Shown here: positions 11,301 through 20,936 of the stretch, piece by piece | How positions within the stretch are numbered: position 1 is the first letter of the stretch | How the letters are laid out: each line of letters opens with the position of its first letter | From: Ypsolopha sequella | Lineage: Eukaryota > Arthropoda > Insecta > Lepidoptera > Ypsolophidae | Length of the DNA: 64,000 nucleotides | Direction: 5' to 3' | Assembly (NCBI GenBank): GCA_934047225.1 | Contig: OW203991.1 | Coordinates: 5,146,001 to 5,210,000 of the forward strand | Made by a program: the position numbers and the translations under genes | Notes under the pieces: model-generated | What the model was told of the DNA's origin: nothing | The model's database searches: none | What the model saw: the letters and a program-made list of their open reading frames with translations, nothing else

Positions 11301-11714
11301 TACATCTAGTTACCAATTATAAAATTAATTATAGATACAGTTAGTTATTTATTAATTTATTACAAAGTATTGGTGCGTTTGTTGCTGCAAAAGGCAACTG
11401 ACTCAGCGATGTGGTGAAGGTGTGATACCTTTGCGCTGATTTTCAGTCAGTGCCTAGTGGTGACTCGTGATTGTACTAGGTGCAGCGCGGCGCTATGCAG
11501 TGGGCAATAAATAAATAGTATCGCTAATAGTTATAAATTATACTATAATACTACATTTACTATAGTATTATTAACATCTCTCCCCAGATTCCACGTGGAC
11601 CTACGCCCGTACCCCATAATCCTGCGCATAGACCGGGAGCTGGAGAACCACCCTGCCTTCCGCGCCGCCCACCCTTCCGCGCAGCCGGACTGCCCCCCCG
11701 AAGTCGCCAAATGA
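5390..11714 (+). CDS. GSTZ1: zeta-class glutathione S-transferase / maleylacetoacetate isomerase, five exons
   Basis: Coding exons are 5390-5398, 5737-5914, 7472-7590, 10098-10309 and 11588-11714, with intron phases 0, 1, 0 and 2. All introns have GT donors and AG acceptors. The joined product is 214 aa, the usual length of the family. The N-terminal thioredoxin-like domain begins [25 protein letters not shown] (residues 12-16) is the zeta-class active-site signature. Glutathione-site elements QVPSL (56-60, cis-Pro 58) and ES (69-70) are present. The C-terminal helical domain (from about residue 85) includes [20 protein letters not shown]. The family isomerises maleylacetoacetate to fumarylacetoacetate using glutathione, the penultimate step of tyrosine and phenylalanine breakdown, in the cytosol. 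All introns carry transposable elements, but every exon is intact. An ATTAAA near 11910 could serve polyadenylation. The start used here encodes MAK; see the alternative exon at 5614. Confidence 0.95.
5614..5664 (+). CDS. GSTZ1: candidate alternative first exon of GSTZ1
   Basis: An ATG at 5614 opens 17 codons ([17 protein letters not shown]) ending exactly at AAG|GTATAT, a good donor in phase 0. That is the same phase as the MAK exon at 5390-5398. Splicing to the acceptor at 5737 would therefore replace MAK with a 17-residue leader before PVLYSYW. It cannot be an in-frame cassette: a stop (TAA, 5587-5589) lies just upstream in frame, and an acceptor at 5589-5590 would join in the wrong frame. 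It would have to come from a second promoter or an alternative 5' UTR. Only transcript data can decide. Confidence 0.4.
6004..6171. mobile_element. same MITE family, copy 2, in GSTZ1 intron 2
   Basis: AGGTAGTGTTCTTAAATGTC ... TTAAGGAATGCTACCT with an internal GTCAGAAATGTAAAATTCAC stretch shared with 1910-1930. The left arm is more diverged than the right. Confidence 0.75.
6425..6560. mobile_element. degenerate MITE in GSTZ1 intron 2
   Basis: GCGCTCTACATTCTTG and AAAGCTATATAAGTAA pair imperfectly with TTACTCATATAGCTTT and GTGAATATAGAGTGCC. Confidence 0.55.
7712..8118. mobile_element. DNA element Q (CAGTGGCGTATTT ends), copy 1, GSTZ1 intron 3
   Basis: Starts CAGTGGCGTATTTACCCTAG and ends TCTTAAAATACGCCACAC. 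A related right half (GGTGTTTGCATATCC ... AAAAATACGCCACTG) occurs at 41680-42030. Confidence 0.65.
8642..9138. mobile_element. TIR element rich in GCATAT words, GSTZ1 intron 3
   Basis: AGACATCGGATTTTATGCA ... TGCATATAATCCGATGTCT at the ends. Both subterminal regions hold many TGCATATTT / ATATGCA words, as in hAT-like subterminal repeats. About 497 bp, no transposase visible. Confidence 0.65.
9370..10065 (+). mobile_element. LINE 3' end in GSTZ1 intron 3, (ATTC)n tail
   Basis: A plus frame starting near 9428 reads [20 protein letters not shown], then [20 protein letters not shown], then [15 protein letters not shown], and stops near 9655. This is the usual C-terminus of jockey/CR1-like proteins (K-A-V-x-L-W-N-x-L-P). 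It is followed by a 3' UTR with the block GGTTGGCTGGAAGAAATCGC (9913-9932), an AATAAAG signal, and about eleven ATTC units (10018-10062). The intron acceptor of GSTZ1 exon 4 lies only about 35 bp further on. Confidence 0.75.
10018..10062 (+). repeat. (ATTC)n microsatellite
   Basis: About eleven perfect tandem ATTC units forming the 3' tail of the LINE in GSTZ1 intron 3. Likely length-polymorphic. Confidence 0.9.
10890..11015. repeat. small inverted repeat in GSTZ1 intron 4
   Basis: AGACACCGACAGACACC and GACGGTCGGTGTCGCT are imperfectly inverted around a stem-rich GAGCGAGCGACTCGGAACTG segment. Confidence 0.35.
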
Positions 11715-12084
11715 AACGAAATCTACCGCGATGTGACGTCACCAGGCTGGTTATAACGCTAGTGTCCAAGATTTGGCCCGACCTAGAACCTGTTATCCAA
11801 TGGAGCCGCAATGTACGCATCATCGCCCCTAGTATTTTGTTCCATTTAAATATAGTGCTACCCGCCGATAGACTTATCGGGTAATGTTTAAAATATCATG
11901 AAAGAATCGAGATTAAAAATGAAACAGCATTACAGAAAATTAATAAGAAATTAAGCTTATAAAAACGATGTACAGTAGTTGGTATAATTGATCTGCTAAA
12001 ATTAATCGTGCAAGAGAAGATTCAATGCCAAAGACCAAATGGCTGACCGCTCTATATCGAATGAAGCCGTTCATCGGGATCCAT

Positions 12085-12396
12085 AAGATATGAAGGGTAA
12101 GCGGGAAGAAAGATCATTGCCAGCTTTTTTCAAAATTGAGTAAATAGCGCCATCTCCTAAAATGTCTCGATAACAATGATTGAGCGAAAACAAAAACTTG
12201 AAAAAAATAACACAGTCCGCAGAATATCTCTTTTAAAAATAAACCGGACTCAAGAAGCTTAAAAATCTAACTTAAAAAAAAGGTCGTAACTAGTACAAAA
12301 AGTAAAAAAAAAATGTCTTTTTACTGTGAATATGGGGGGCTATGGGCTGATAGTAAAGTACCTTCTGTACTCTTCCCGCTTACCCTTCATATACTT
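12085..12396. repeat. inverted repeat, 21-bp arms
   Basis: GATATGAAGGGTAAGCGGGAAG and CTTCCCGCTTACCCTTCATATAC about 270 bp apart; probably the ends of a degraded DNA element. Confidence 0.45.
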
Positions 12397-12634
12397 TTCT
12401 GAAAGAAATGCAATATGGCCGACCTCTGATAGAAGATGGCATTTTTTGAAGAAAAAAACCCTACTCGGTCCAATGGGAAGTAAATTGTGTTTCGTCCCCC
12501 ACAAAATAACAAGGGTCCACCTATCGAATTTCATATACCAGATATCTGGGTAAAAAAAAAAAAATTAACACGTGCAATGCTAGTAAGATCCCACTCAAGA
12601 ATCGAAAAACAACTAAAAGTTCTAAAAGGGACAC

Positions 12635-12770
12635 TCGCCTTGATAATGCCGAAATTGTATCGGTGAAACGGTTGGCATATAGTCAACAACAATCACACGT
12701 GAGTGTTCAAGCCGTATGTACCTAATCATAATTTAATATGTCACCTCATGCGAGTTTTAATAATATTAAA
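12635..12770. repeat. foldback family O, one-arm copy
   Basis: GCCGAAATTGTATCGGTGAA, CGGTTGGCATATAGTCAACA, ACAATCACACGTGAGTGTTC; equal to the right half of 49974-50147. Confidence 0.7.
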
Positions 12771-12832
12771 CTAAAAATCATTGCGTCGCGACTAGGATCT
12801 GTTCTTCGGATTATTATTTCAGCTAAAAACAA

Positions 12833-13086
12833 TTGTCGCGTTTAACAATCACGCATCGCCGCAGCGAAGAACTGTGCAACTGGTTGCGGCGATGGATGTG
12901 TGTTAAACGACCATTTTTTACCTGTTAAAATGACAGATAAATTATACGAATACAATGCAGAGAGCATCAGAAATTATTTGCGATGCCTGATGCTTGATAA
13001 ATTCATACGAAATGGTCGTTTATAACTCTTTGCAACCCGTTGCACACTTCATCGCTGCGGCGATGCGTGACCGTTAAACGTGACAA
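12833..13086. mobile_element. MITE with ~55-bp arms
   Basis: TTGTCGCGTTTAACAATCAC and GCATCGCCGCAGCGAAGAAC pair with the right arm ending GGTCACGCATCGCCGCAG when read on the minus strand. A second inner pair, CGACCATTTTTTACC / GAAATGGTCGTTTATA, adds to the stem. Confidence 0.8.
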
Positions 13087-13264
13087 ATGTATAGAAAAAA
13101 TGTATTTTAGGCAAAAACTGATTTTTTTTTAATAATAAGCTTAGGTATAATTATATTTTCTATAGTCGTGAAAATAGTTTTTTTTTTGGAATTTATAGCT
13201 AAGTGTCATCGTCAGACTGAAAAATCTAATTACTTCGAAGTTACTATAACGTAATTAAAAAAAT

Positions 13265-13430
13265 ACTGATTCTGGCTTTAATTTTAGTTGAAGTACCGTG
13301 AATACCCAACGTTATCCAAAGTAATATAGCTTCTATTCGAAACATTTTAAGGACTATTTTGCAATTAAGAAAATTTAGTTTTAACAGCACTTGAACTAAA
13401 GTAAAAGCGTTCGGAATCTGCTTCATAAAG
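13265..13430. mobile_element. MITE family P, degenerate copy
   Basis: CTGATTCTGGCTTTAATTTT ... TTTAACAGCACTTGAACTAA AGTAAAAGCG, recognisable against 53188-53348. Confidence 0.55.
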
Positions 13431-13510
13431 GTAATCGCACATTACAACGGATTGGCAACAGAGTACCTCAAAGTCAAACATTGAATTAAATATATTTAAA
13501 TATTGTTACG

Positions 13511-13728
13511 TATAACCCGCGCAGTTAAAAGGAATTGAAAATGGCGTCGTGTACTTGTGTCTTCATTGAACTGTGATAGAGTCAGAATAAAAAATTTGTT
13601 GCTTTAGTATTATTTTGTATGGAGTAAGTTTGTGCGGAAAATCCATGCAGTCTGACTCTATCACAGTTCAATACAGCTTGTGTCCACGACGCCATTTTCA
13701 ATTCCTGTCTATAACTGTGCGGGTTATA
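13511..13728. mobile_element. MITE with TATAACCCGCGCAGTT ends
   Basis: TATAACCCGCGCAGTTAAAA, GGAATTGAAAATGGCGTCGT and CACAGTTCAATG-type blocks pair with the right arm ending AACTGTGCGGGTTATA. Arms about 85 bp. Confidence 0.8.
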
Positions 13729-14031
13729 TGTGTCATTTTTGTAGGCGCGCCGTCGACGTTGCGTGGCCCGCGCGTCGTACACTTGCAAAATGTCACTTAC
13801 ACAACACGATTTAAAGCTCAATTTTCATTGTGTACTTTGAGGTGGTCCGGTGCTGATGCGATATAATTTGCGACGGCCCTAATTTATACCGAATTTATGA
13901 TCACCAACCAACAACCACATTAGGTACTTCATGATATGCTAAATTTTACAAATATACATTAACTTTAGCTGCGAGCTATTTTTGTATATTGTTTTATATC
14001 TATATATTTTTTAATCTGATGAAATGACCTT

Positions 14032-14419
14032 AAGGTTAAACGTTAGTTGCTTAGTGCAAAGTGCATAACTTAACTTTGTTTTTCTTGTTAAGAAATGAAA
14101 AAATGAAAAGCATTTTGGTATGTGGCAATTGACGCCAATAGTTCAGTATTAGTGAGGTTTATAAAGCAAGAGTTTAAAATTATATACACAATTAGTCACG
14201 ATCATTTCAAAACCAACTTAAAATTCTGTTTTAACTTTGTTTGGACAAAATCATGACTAATTGTGCATTCAATTTCAAACTCTTGCTTTATATACCTCAC
14301 TAATACTGAACTATTGGCGTCAACTGCCACACACCAAATGGTTTTTCAATTTTTGCTTCTAAACAAGATAAACAAAGTTAAGTTATGCACTTTGCGCTAA
14401 GCGACTGAAGTTCAACCTT
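14032..14419. mobile_element. foldback family K, copy 1 (full palindrome)
   Basis: 388 bp in which nearly every base pairs: AAGGTTAAACGTTAGTTGCT, GCAAAGTGCATAACTTAACT, AATAGTTCAGTATTAGTGAG are matched by inverted sequence on the right side. A second copy at 43832-44205 is truncated and carries a Helitron. Confidence 0.85.
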
Positions 14420-14663
14420 AACCCTGTTTTTTAGCAATTTACCATGTGGTTAATTGGTTATCGTGTATACCACATCCTTATCATCTTGGAAGTTTAGCAC
14501 ACCCAAGTGTCAAATAGTATGGAAGTAACTCGGCTTAGGTGGATTCGAGTTGGAATTTTTGATTCTGAATATCAGCTTATGTCACAGAAGGGACCTAGTC
14601 CAAATTTTATGTTCCCGAGTCCAGTCCAGCTGTTCATAGAGCAGTCAGTCAAGGTATTCTCAT

Positions 14664-14928
14664 ACAACGTGTAACAGAAAGGTGTAACCATATTTGAAGA
14701 GTTTATTCAGATGGTATAGAACAACTTTTACAATGGAACAAATACTGTATCTCGAAAAAAAAAACAACTTTTTCATAGAAAAATGCAATTCCGCTCGGCT
14801 GAAATGTATGGAAGGGCAGATTTTTTTTTTGAGATTGAAATCTGGGTTGGCACCATAGTAAAAGTTGTTCTATTCCATTGACTGAATAAGCTCTTCAAAT
14901 ATGGTTACACCTTTCTGTTACACGTTGT
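14664..14928. mobile_element. MITE with ACAACGTGTAAC ends
   Basis: ACAACGTGTAACAGAAAGGT, GTAACCATATTTGAAGAGTT, TAGAACAACTTTTA are mirrored by the right arm ending CACCTTTCTGTTACACGTTGT. Arms about 75 bp. Confidence 0.85.
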
Positions 14929-14936
14929 TTATAGTA

Positions 14937-15193
14937 CAAGGTGAATTTGTGAACATCGTCCAAATTCATACTTGAGCCTTGGTAAGTGATCATCATGAAT
15001 CAATAACGATTTTTGTAAAATTCATAAAATGAAATTTCGACCCCCATAGTGATTCACTCAGGACAGGGAGTAAATGCTATGGGAAGTCGATATCTCATTA
15101 TACGAATTTCACAAAAATTGCTATCGATTCATAATGCTGATCACATACCAAGCCTCCAGTATGAATTTGGACGATGATCAAAAACTCACCTTG
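14937..15193. mobile_element. mariner-like MITE family A, copy 1
   Basis: Flanked by TA at both ends. The left end CAAGGTGAATTTGTGAACAT pairs with the right end GATGATCAAAAACTCACCTTG; inner arms include CAAATTCATACTTGAGCC and ATTCACTCAGGACAGGGAGT. TA duplication is the hallmark of the Tc1/mariner superfamily. Confidence 0.8.
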
Positions 15194-15195
15194 TA

Positions 15196-15400
15196 TATTA
15201 AATAATATCTAGCATTTCTATATTTTAGTTTGCAGTTGACGATAGCAAGTAGCCTATTCTGGAGTGGCATTTTCCCTACGGTCCGAAATAGGTTTACATC
15301 GCTAAAATCGATTAAGAAAGTATGAAGTGAATGGCTTATGATCCATTGTAATTCTATTTCGGACCGCAGGGTTTACTTGTATATATTCCGATAAATTGCT
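15196..15400. repeat. repeat B with inner hairpin, copy 1
   Basis: Shared with 52748-52952. It contains CCCTACGGTCCGAAATAGG ... CTATTTCGGACCGCAGGG, a foldback of about 100 bp. Confidence 0.75.
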
Positions 15401-15607
15401 ACAAATCATATTCCATTTAACTACCATTACCCAATCTGTGGACATACAAAAAACCTGTTAAATTATGTCGTGCATTTGACAATTTTTTATCTAGACGTAA
15501 ATAGGTTTTAAGTAAGAGTACTAAGTATTGTTTATACCTTTTTCTCAACATTCCAATATACCTAATGTATGTTTCTATAAGTAATAAATATATAAAGTTA
15601 AATAATA

Positions 15608-15841
15608 TTAGTTGGCGAAACTCAAAACATAGGTAGTACTAGTCTATATGAACAGCTGTTTGTATGGGAGCTAAGAAAAATTCGTAACCTTTTTTCACTT
15701 CCTTCCATACAAATTGCTCCGATCAGCAGACTGGTCCAGTATGGAAAGGTGAAAACAAATAATGAGAATTTTGCACAATCCTAATATAAAAAGTTATTCA
15801 TATGGACATGTTCTACATATGTTTAAAATTTCGCCAACTAA
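15608..15841. mobile_element. MITE family C, copy 1
   Basis: TTAGTTGGCGAAACTCAAAA ... TTTCGCCAACTAA, with a subterminal ATGAACAGCTG / ATATGGACATGTTCTA pair and a central GGAGCTAAG... / CCATACAAATTGC segment. Confidence 0.75.
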
Positions 15842-16207
15842 TTTAATTTGACCTCGTAGTGTTGAAGTATTTTTAATACTTTAATGTGCCATTTTTTAAA
15901 GCTTGTAATATTTATATCAAGATAATGATATGATAATACTCCACTCGTATTAGTTACTACTTATATGATTATTTCATCGAATTTACAAAAATTATCAATG
16001 TTTTCCTGTGCCCTACACTTAAGTTTAAATGAGTTTAAAATTTTATATTTTGTTACATTTGTATTTGTTTTAAAATAAAAATTAAATCTACTTATTATCT
16101 TTTTTAATCAGTTTTTATGTACGAACATCAGCATGACGGGTTACCTATTTATATATAAGCAGTTCTTATTGCGGTGTTATAGCCGTAAATGTTTGCTTTA
16201 GTCACCA

Positions 16208-16862
16208 GGGGACTTAAAAAGGCCAACTTGAGTGAATCATGAAATGATTTGAAAGTAGGATAGAGACAGAGTTGCAAAAGAGACGGCATTACAACAGAAT
16301 CATAATATGATTCATCCAAAGCGGCCATTTTAGAGGACCTGAGGGCCTATTATGTATCTCTAGTTGCCTTCTGTACGGGGTGCCTATCATCAAAAACATA
16401 GATATACCATCGAATTCCGATTTCCCAAGGATATGTTCGCACTTGAAGTGACGACACAGTTCGTTAATAGTTCAATACCCACTAAAGGCAATTTTGAAAT
16501 TTCAGTTTTTATCTATGTTTTTGATGATAGGCACCTAGTACAGTTGGCAACTAAAGATACAGAATAGGGAGGCTGGTCCTCTAAAAAGGCCGTTTTGGAT
16601 GAATCATATTATGATTCTGTTCTAATGCCGTCTCTTTTGCAATCGTGAAAAAACTCTGACTCCATCCTACTTTCAAATCATTTTATGATTCACCCAAGTC
16701 GGCCTTTTTAGATCCCCTGGTCCTCTAAAAAGGCAGCTTTGGATGAATCATATTATAATTCCGTTCTAATACCGTCTCTTTTGCACACGTGAAAAAACTC
16801 TGAATCCATCCTACTTTCAAATCATTTCATGATTCACCCAAGTCGGCTTTTTTAGATGTTTA
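16208..16862. repeat. foldback family E, three arms, interrupted by MITE D
   Basis: The arm 16208-16345 (AAAAAGGCCAACTTGAGTGA ... GAATCATAATATGATTCATC) occurs inverted at 16570-16720 and again, in that same inverted orientation, at 16721-16862. One arm plus its inverse would be a simple foldback element; the third is an extra tandem arm. Confidence 0.7.
16346..16568. mobile_element. MITE family D, copy 1
   Basis: Terminal inverted repeats CCTATTATGTATCTCTAGTT / AACTAAAGATACAGAATAGG with a second inner inverted pair around TATCATCAAAAACATAGAT. 223 bp. It is inserted into the foldback family E repeat at 16208-16860. Confidence 0.8.
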
Positions 16863-16977
16863 CTTTAGTCAAATGGACAAACAGAGGATTATATTTTAAG
16901 TATTAGTTATTTCCAATATAATGTATATATCGTCGGCACATATTATCTGCGGGCAGATCTTATTTCTGTTAATTTTT

Positions 16978-17610
16978 CCAACTTCGTGCTAAGGACGCCT
17001 GCGGGGCGCAGACGAAGGCAGGGACGGGGTGGTGAAGGTCACAGAAGATGTCAAAGGGTTGCGGGCGGTGTGATGTGGGGCAAGGACGTGCGCACATCGT
17101 CGCGTGCGTGCCGCTGCCGCCAGCCATCATCACTCGCTCGCTAACTCTCGACGCGGCAATAGAGGAGCGCTGTTATGTATACTCACGACGAGTAAACCAA
17201 TTGGGCGGGCGGCTGGGCAAATAAATTTTGTACAACGTATAAGGGAACGTAAAAAAGATCGCTCGTCTTTAGAATAGTGCAAGATGTTAATTTGACAAAA
17301 TTAGTAGCCAAAATAACCGGTATTCCAAAAAGTACTGTAACGAGAATTATAAATAACTTTAAATCTCCATGAAAACAATTATTTTCGAAAATAAGAATAG
17401 AATTGACAAATTACATGTAAAAATACATACACGACGTTTTACTACTTTATAATTAGTATAGATTTAGTTTCAGTATAAAAAATAAATCTTATGTTATATC
17501 TCAATCAAATCCTTCCGTATGTAGCGTGCGTTATAGCGAAGCGCTCGCACCGAGTCGCACCTAGTGCCTGTCTTCGTCTTCGCCCCGCAGGCGTCCTCAG
17601 CACGAACTGG
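16978..17610. mobile_element. TIR DNA element with a transposase HTH remnant
   Basis: Ends CCAACTTCGTGCTAAGGACG and CGTCCTCAGCACGAACTGG are inverted. The match continues through GCCTGCGGGGCG and AGACGAAGGCAGGGAC, so the arms are about 55 bp. The body is partly GC-rich and encodes one short helix-turn-helix-like frame (17253-17374). I see no catalytic domain, so the element is non-autonomous. Confidence 0.7.
17253..17374 (+). pseudogene. transposase helix-turn-helix fragment
   Basis: Between stops the frame reads KRSLVFRIVQDVNLTKLVAK then ITGIPKSTVTRIINNFKSP. The L-x-x-L-V-A-K-x-T-G-I-P-K-S-T-V-x-R-I-I segment (residues ~14-34) is the layout of a DNA-binding helix-turn-helix with the recognition helix at STVTRII, as in several transposase families. 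It is followed at once by TGA, so only the DNA-binding end remains. Confidence 0.55.
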
Positions 17611-17619
17611 AAGACCTAT

Positions 17620-17725
17620 AAGGGTCGCCTCACTCGGCTCCCCAAATGTATTTACATGTAATCCTTACACGCTCCTCGTCGTCGAACTTATTTCTAACTT
17701 TTGGTGAAAGATTTTCGATTTCATA
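17620..17725. repeat. repeat F, inverted partial copy
   Basis: GGTCGCCTCACTCGGCTCCC, AAATGTATTTACATG, GCTCCTCGTCGTCG, TTGGTGAAAGATTTTCGAT; the reverse complement of 36420-36545. Confidence 0.5.
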
Positions 17726-18724
17726 CTTTATGATTTGCCCACGACATAATTATACATATGGGGAGAGGGTTTCACATGGATGCATTTCAACCACAAACAT
17801 CTTGCGATAATGTGCTCAAATACATACCGTAAAAATATGTTAATTACATTTTGCTGTCAACTTTAACAACCCATGTCTGAGTGAGCCTTTACGCTCTGTA
17901 TGTCAGTTAGATAATGAGATCTACGAGTATTCAAACATGACGAAATTATAAGAATTTCTTACCTAAACTATGCTTGGGGTACGACGAAACCCTGAAAATC
18001 CAGAACCACAAAATATTACAAAAGGGTAGGTAGGCACATATTAAATCTGGTAGTCTGGTACGCACTACGCCACGCCCCCGCCAGTGAGCAAGTACGTGCG
18101 ATAAAAATAAAATGAACGCATCTATTAAAGAATTTATTTGAAAATTTAAAATATGAACGCTTTAGAAAGCGCCCTCTGCCTGCACAGTGCTGAACTATTT
18201 TGACTGACAGGTTGACAGCTAACATATAGAGTTGCCATAATAGTAAACTTTCTCCTTATTCATTCCTGGCTTTGTAACTGAACTGACACTATTAATTAAT
18301 TTCATTTTTTTTTTTTTCAAAGAATCAAAGGTTTGATATAGACTTACTAGATCGTCAACATATAGCAATGTTAGATCAGTAGTGGCACAGATGAATTTGC
18401 ATCTAATGCTCCTAAAAAATATTTTGACATGAATAACATAAATAATCAGAATGCAAATTTGGGAAAAGTTTACAATAACCACGATAGGTTAAGACATCTG
18501 AATTAGTATGAAACGTTTTGTCTAACTATCAAAACTCAGTGTGACGAAACAAACATTTTAAAACGGAGTTACGTTGAAACCTTTCAGAGTAGGAACTGTC
18601 TATTTATCGGTGCCCCCAACAAATGTTTTTTTTATTATGTATGGTGGTGCGCTCTGCATCGTTAGTTACGTGACTAAGTTGTATACATTCGCATGATTGG
18701 TCACTTCACATTTCTTCTTTGTAT

Positions 18725-18900
18725 TTTTTTTAATCGGAGCTAAGAAATTCACGAAAGGTTTTCAATAAAAAGTCAAAAATTGGTGCACGACGACGAGCAA
18801 AGCAAAGTTGAGTGAGGAGGGGCGTGTTAAGTTTCTATGATTAACAAATTTGGAAGACGAGCAAAGTAGAGCGGAGCGAGATGATTATCGTAGTTTCAAC
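18725..18900. repeat. repeat F (GAGCGAAGCGAGG-type), copy
   Basis: AAATTCACGAAAGGTTTTCA, CGACGACGAGCAAAGCAAAG, AAATTTGGAAGACGAGCAAA, GAGCGGAGCGAGATGAT. The same order is seen at 36405-36550 and inverted at 17620-17725. Confidence 0.55.
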
Positions 18901-19010
18901 AGAATTCATGACATTCACAAAAATCCTTGTGCACCGATAAAAAGCCAGTCCATAGACAACAGGCTCTGCGCACCGCCATTTAGACTAAAATAGTATTTAA
19001 TTTTACCGAA
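18900..19010. other. no gene; short unique stretch
   Basis: Nothing recognisable between repeat F and the RTE fragment. The wider gaps 17730-18720, 19240-20764 and 20940-21620 likewise show only short frames and AT-rich sequence without clear repeat partners in this window. Confidence 0.5.
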
Positions 19011-19240
19011 AGTGACTGACGACGTAGCCTATGTAGCCTATAAGTTGAAGTGGCAGTGGGCTGGCTATATTTGTCATCGACATGATGGCCGTTGGGGCCA
19101 AACAGCATTGGAATGGAGACCACATACAGCAAAGCGTAACGTAGGCCAACCTCGTGCCCGCTGGACTAAGGACCTGAAGGACGTTGCGAGTAGCGGCTGA
19201 ATGAGGATGACGGACGACCGCCAAGTAAACACTTCCTTTA
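19010..19240 (+). pseudogene. RTE-like RT/endonuclease C-terminal fragment
   Basis: The frame 19012-19200 reads YKLKWQWAGYICHRHDGRWG, then ALEWRPHTAKRNVGQPRARW, then TKDLKDVASSG. The block L-K-W-x-W-A-G-H ... LEW-P ... G-x-P-x-x-R-W is the C-terminus of a common lepidopteran endonuclease/RT family. The following DR...W motif is frameshifted (near 19205-19235). Confidence 0.65.
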
Positions 19241-20764
19241 TTTTATGTAATCCAGTTTCGCATACTAATAATTGGGCATATTCATAGAATTTTGTACTCT
19301 GAGGTTTTTAAGATTATGGGGCCTAAAGATGGTGAAATATATGATTGAGTTACTCGCTGGGCTGACGTCAATCTTGCTTAAAACCCGTAGCCATGTAGTT
19401 CCGCGGAATAAAGCATATTCCTATTTATTCATTGACTTTGAAAGGGAACTTTTTCCGCATCAAACAAATTTTAATTTGCATCTTTACTCTCGAAAGAATT
19501 GCATTTCGTGTCAACTGAGAAGGCGGGTATGACTATTTGGCATAGTGGCGATGGCGTTATAATTGCACATTATTGGAGCTTGAAGATTGACTGCAGAAGC
19601 TAAGGAACTTCAGTATCAACTGTAACAAAAATCGCTCGTGTTCGATCAGTGGTGGCACTCTAACATAGAGATCTTTGTGACGACGTAAGTAGTAAAAAGT
19701 GAGGTTTTGAAACGGATCTACCAAGATGATAGCACAGCCTAAAAACGTGACAAAAAAAGTTCACTGCATAGAAAAAAAGTGGTATAAGGCTGTTTATTCA
19801 GTTCAAAGTAGTAGTCGTTCCCAAAAGAATTAAGTAAAAATAACAATAATGACTGTTTTATACTATACATAATACTAACTGCGTTTATTCCAATTACGCT
19901 CTTGTATAAATTGGTATTAAAATTTATTAATTAAAAAGTAATTGTTTAATCTCTTCTTGACTCACCACACTACTCGGACACGCACTCTTTATGAACCTAC
20001 TGCACTTTGACCTATCGTGGCGACCGTCGTTCTAAAATACATATCGTCACTATAATCCACATGCATAAACGTCATTCGCCAATTCAAAAAGTTGTGGGTA
20101 TGGACAAAAAAAGTTTCTAGGCCTTAAATCCGGCAACTCCAATATTTCATTTGAAAATCAAAATGTGTATTTTTACAACTTAATACAATTTAAAAAATGC
20201 GGATTTGATGGTTTACTCACAGTTTTATCTAAATCATAAGTTTCTGTTGACTTAAAATTGCAAAATCATGCGTTTGACGGTTGACGTAAATTTAATAGTA
20301 AGTCAGCCAAGAAATTGCACCATTTGACACCATGTTTACACCATGTTTACACTTCCGGGCCAGTTAATTGGACTCCCATAACAGGTTTGCTGTGAAATGG
20401 AACACAACTTTCTTGAAAATTAAGGGACAACAACATATAATTTTGCAACATACATACATACTTATTATTACAATAAAATTGTACCACTTTATTATAGTGG
20501 GGATTATCGAGCTCATTGCAGCATGGGAGGGTACAAAAAAAACACTTTTTAGTAGGAGTCCATTATACTTTTAGGTATTTACTTAAAATTAGACAATAAT
20601 TCTACAATGCAGTGCTTTTATCCAAAATATTTGTCTAGCGCTCAGAGAAAACCTTGATTTTTTAGTTTAATTAAATTAAAAACAAATGACCACTAACTTA
20701 AACTATGATAGAAATAAATTTCTATGTTTGAACACTTGGCAAATTATCCATCGCAAGGAGATAT

Positions 20765-20936
20765 AAATTAACATTATATTATTGCAGTATAGAAACGCAG
20801 AAAGAAAAGTAAATCTGGATGGGAGGAGCTCTGAACCGGGATTCGAACCGCAGAGAGGTCCCGGGTTTGAATCCCGGTTCAGAGCTCCTCACATCCAGAT
20901 TTACTTTTCTTACTGCAATGATATAATGTTAATTTT
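20765..20936. mobile_element. foldback element with tRNA box-B-like core
   Basis: The outer arms AAATTAACATTATAT ... ATATAATGTTAATTT, AGTAAATCTGGATG / CATCCAGATTTACT and GAGGAGCTCTGAACCGGGAT / ATCCCGGTTCAGAGCTCCTC pair almost throughout. The centre holds GGTTCGAATCCC (minus strand, 20838-20849) and GGGTTTGAATCCC (plus strand), both close to the polymerase III box B consensus. No box A or tRNA fold is visible. Confidence 0.75.

Noticed and set aside
10847..11305. 152-codon minus-strand ORF in GSTZ1 intron 4
   Set aside because: Low-complexity F/Y/N/H-rich translation of AT-rich DNA, antisense within an intron, no motif.
11560..11823. 87-codon minus-strand ORF
   Set aside because: Antisense shadow of GSTZ1 exon 5.
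16364..16567. 67-codon frame in MITE D (and its twin at 27232-27435)
   Set aside because: The first codon is TTG, not ATG, and the frame is framed by the element's own inverted repeats. Kept as a finding, not as a gene.
20838..20885. Possible tRNA gene
   Set aside because: Only a box-B-like word within a hairpin; no box A, anticodon arm or acceptor stem.
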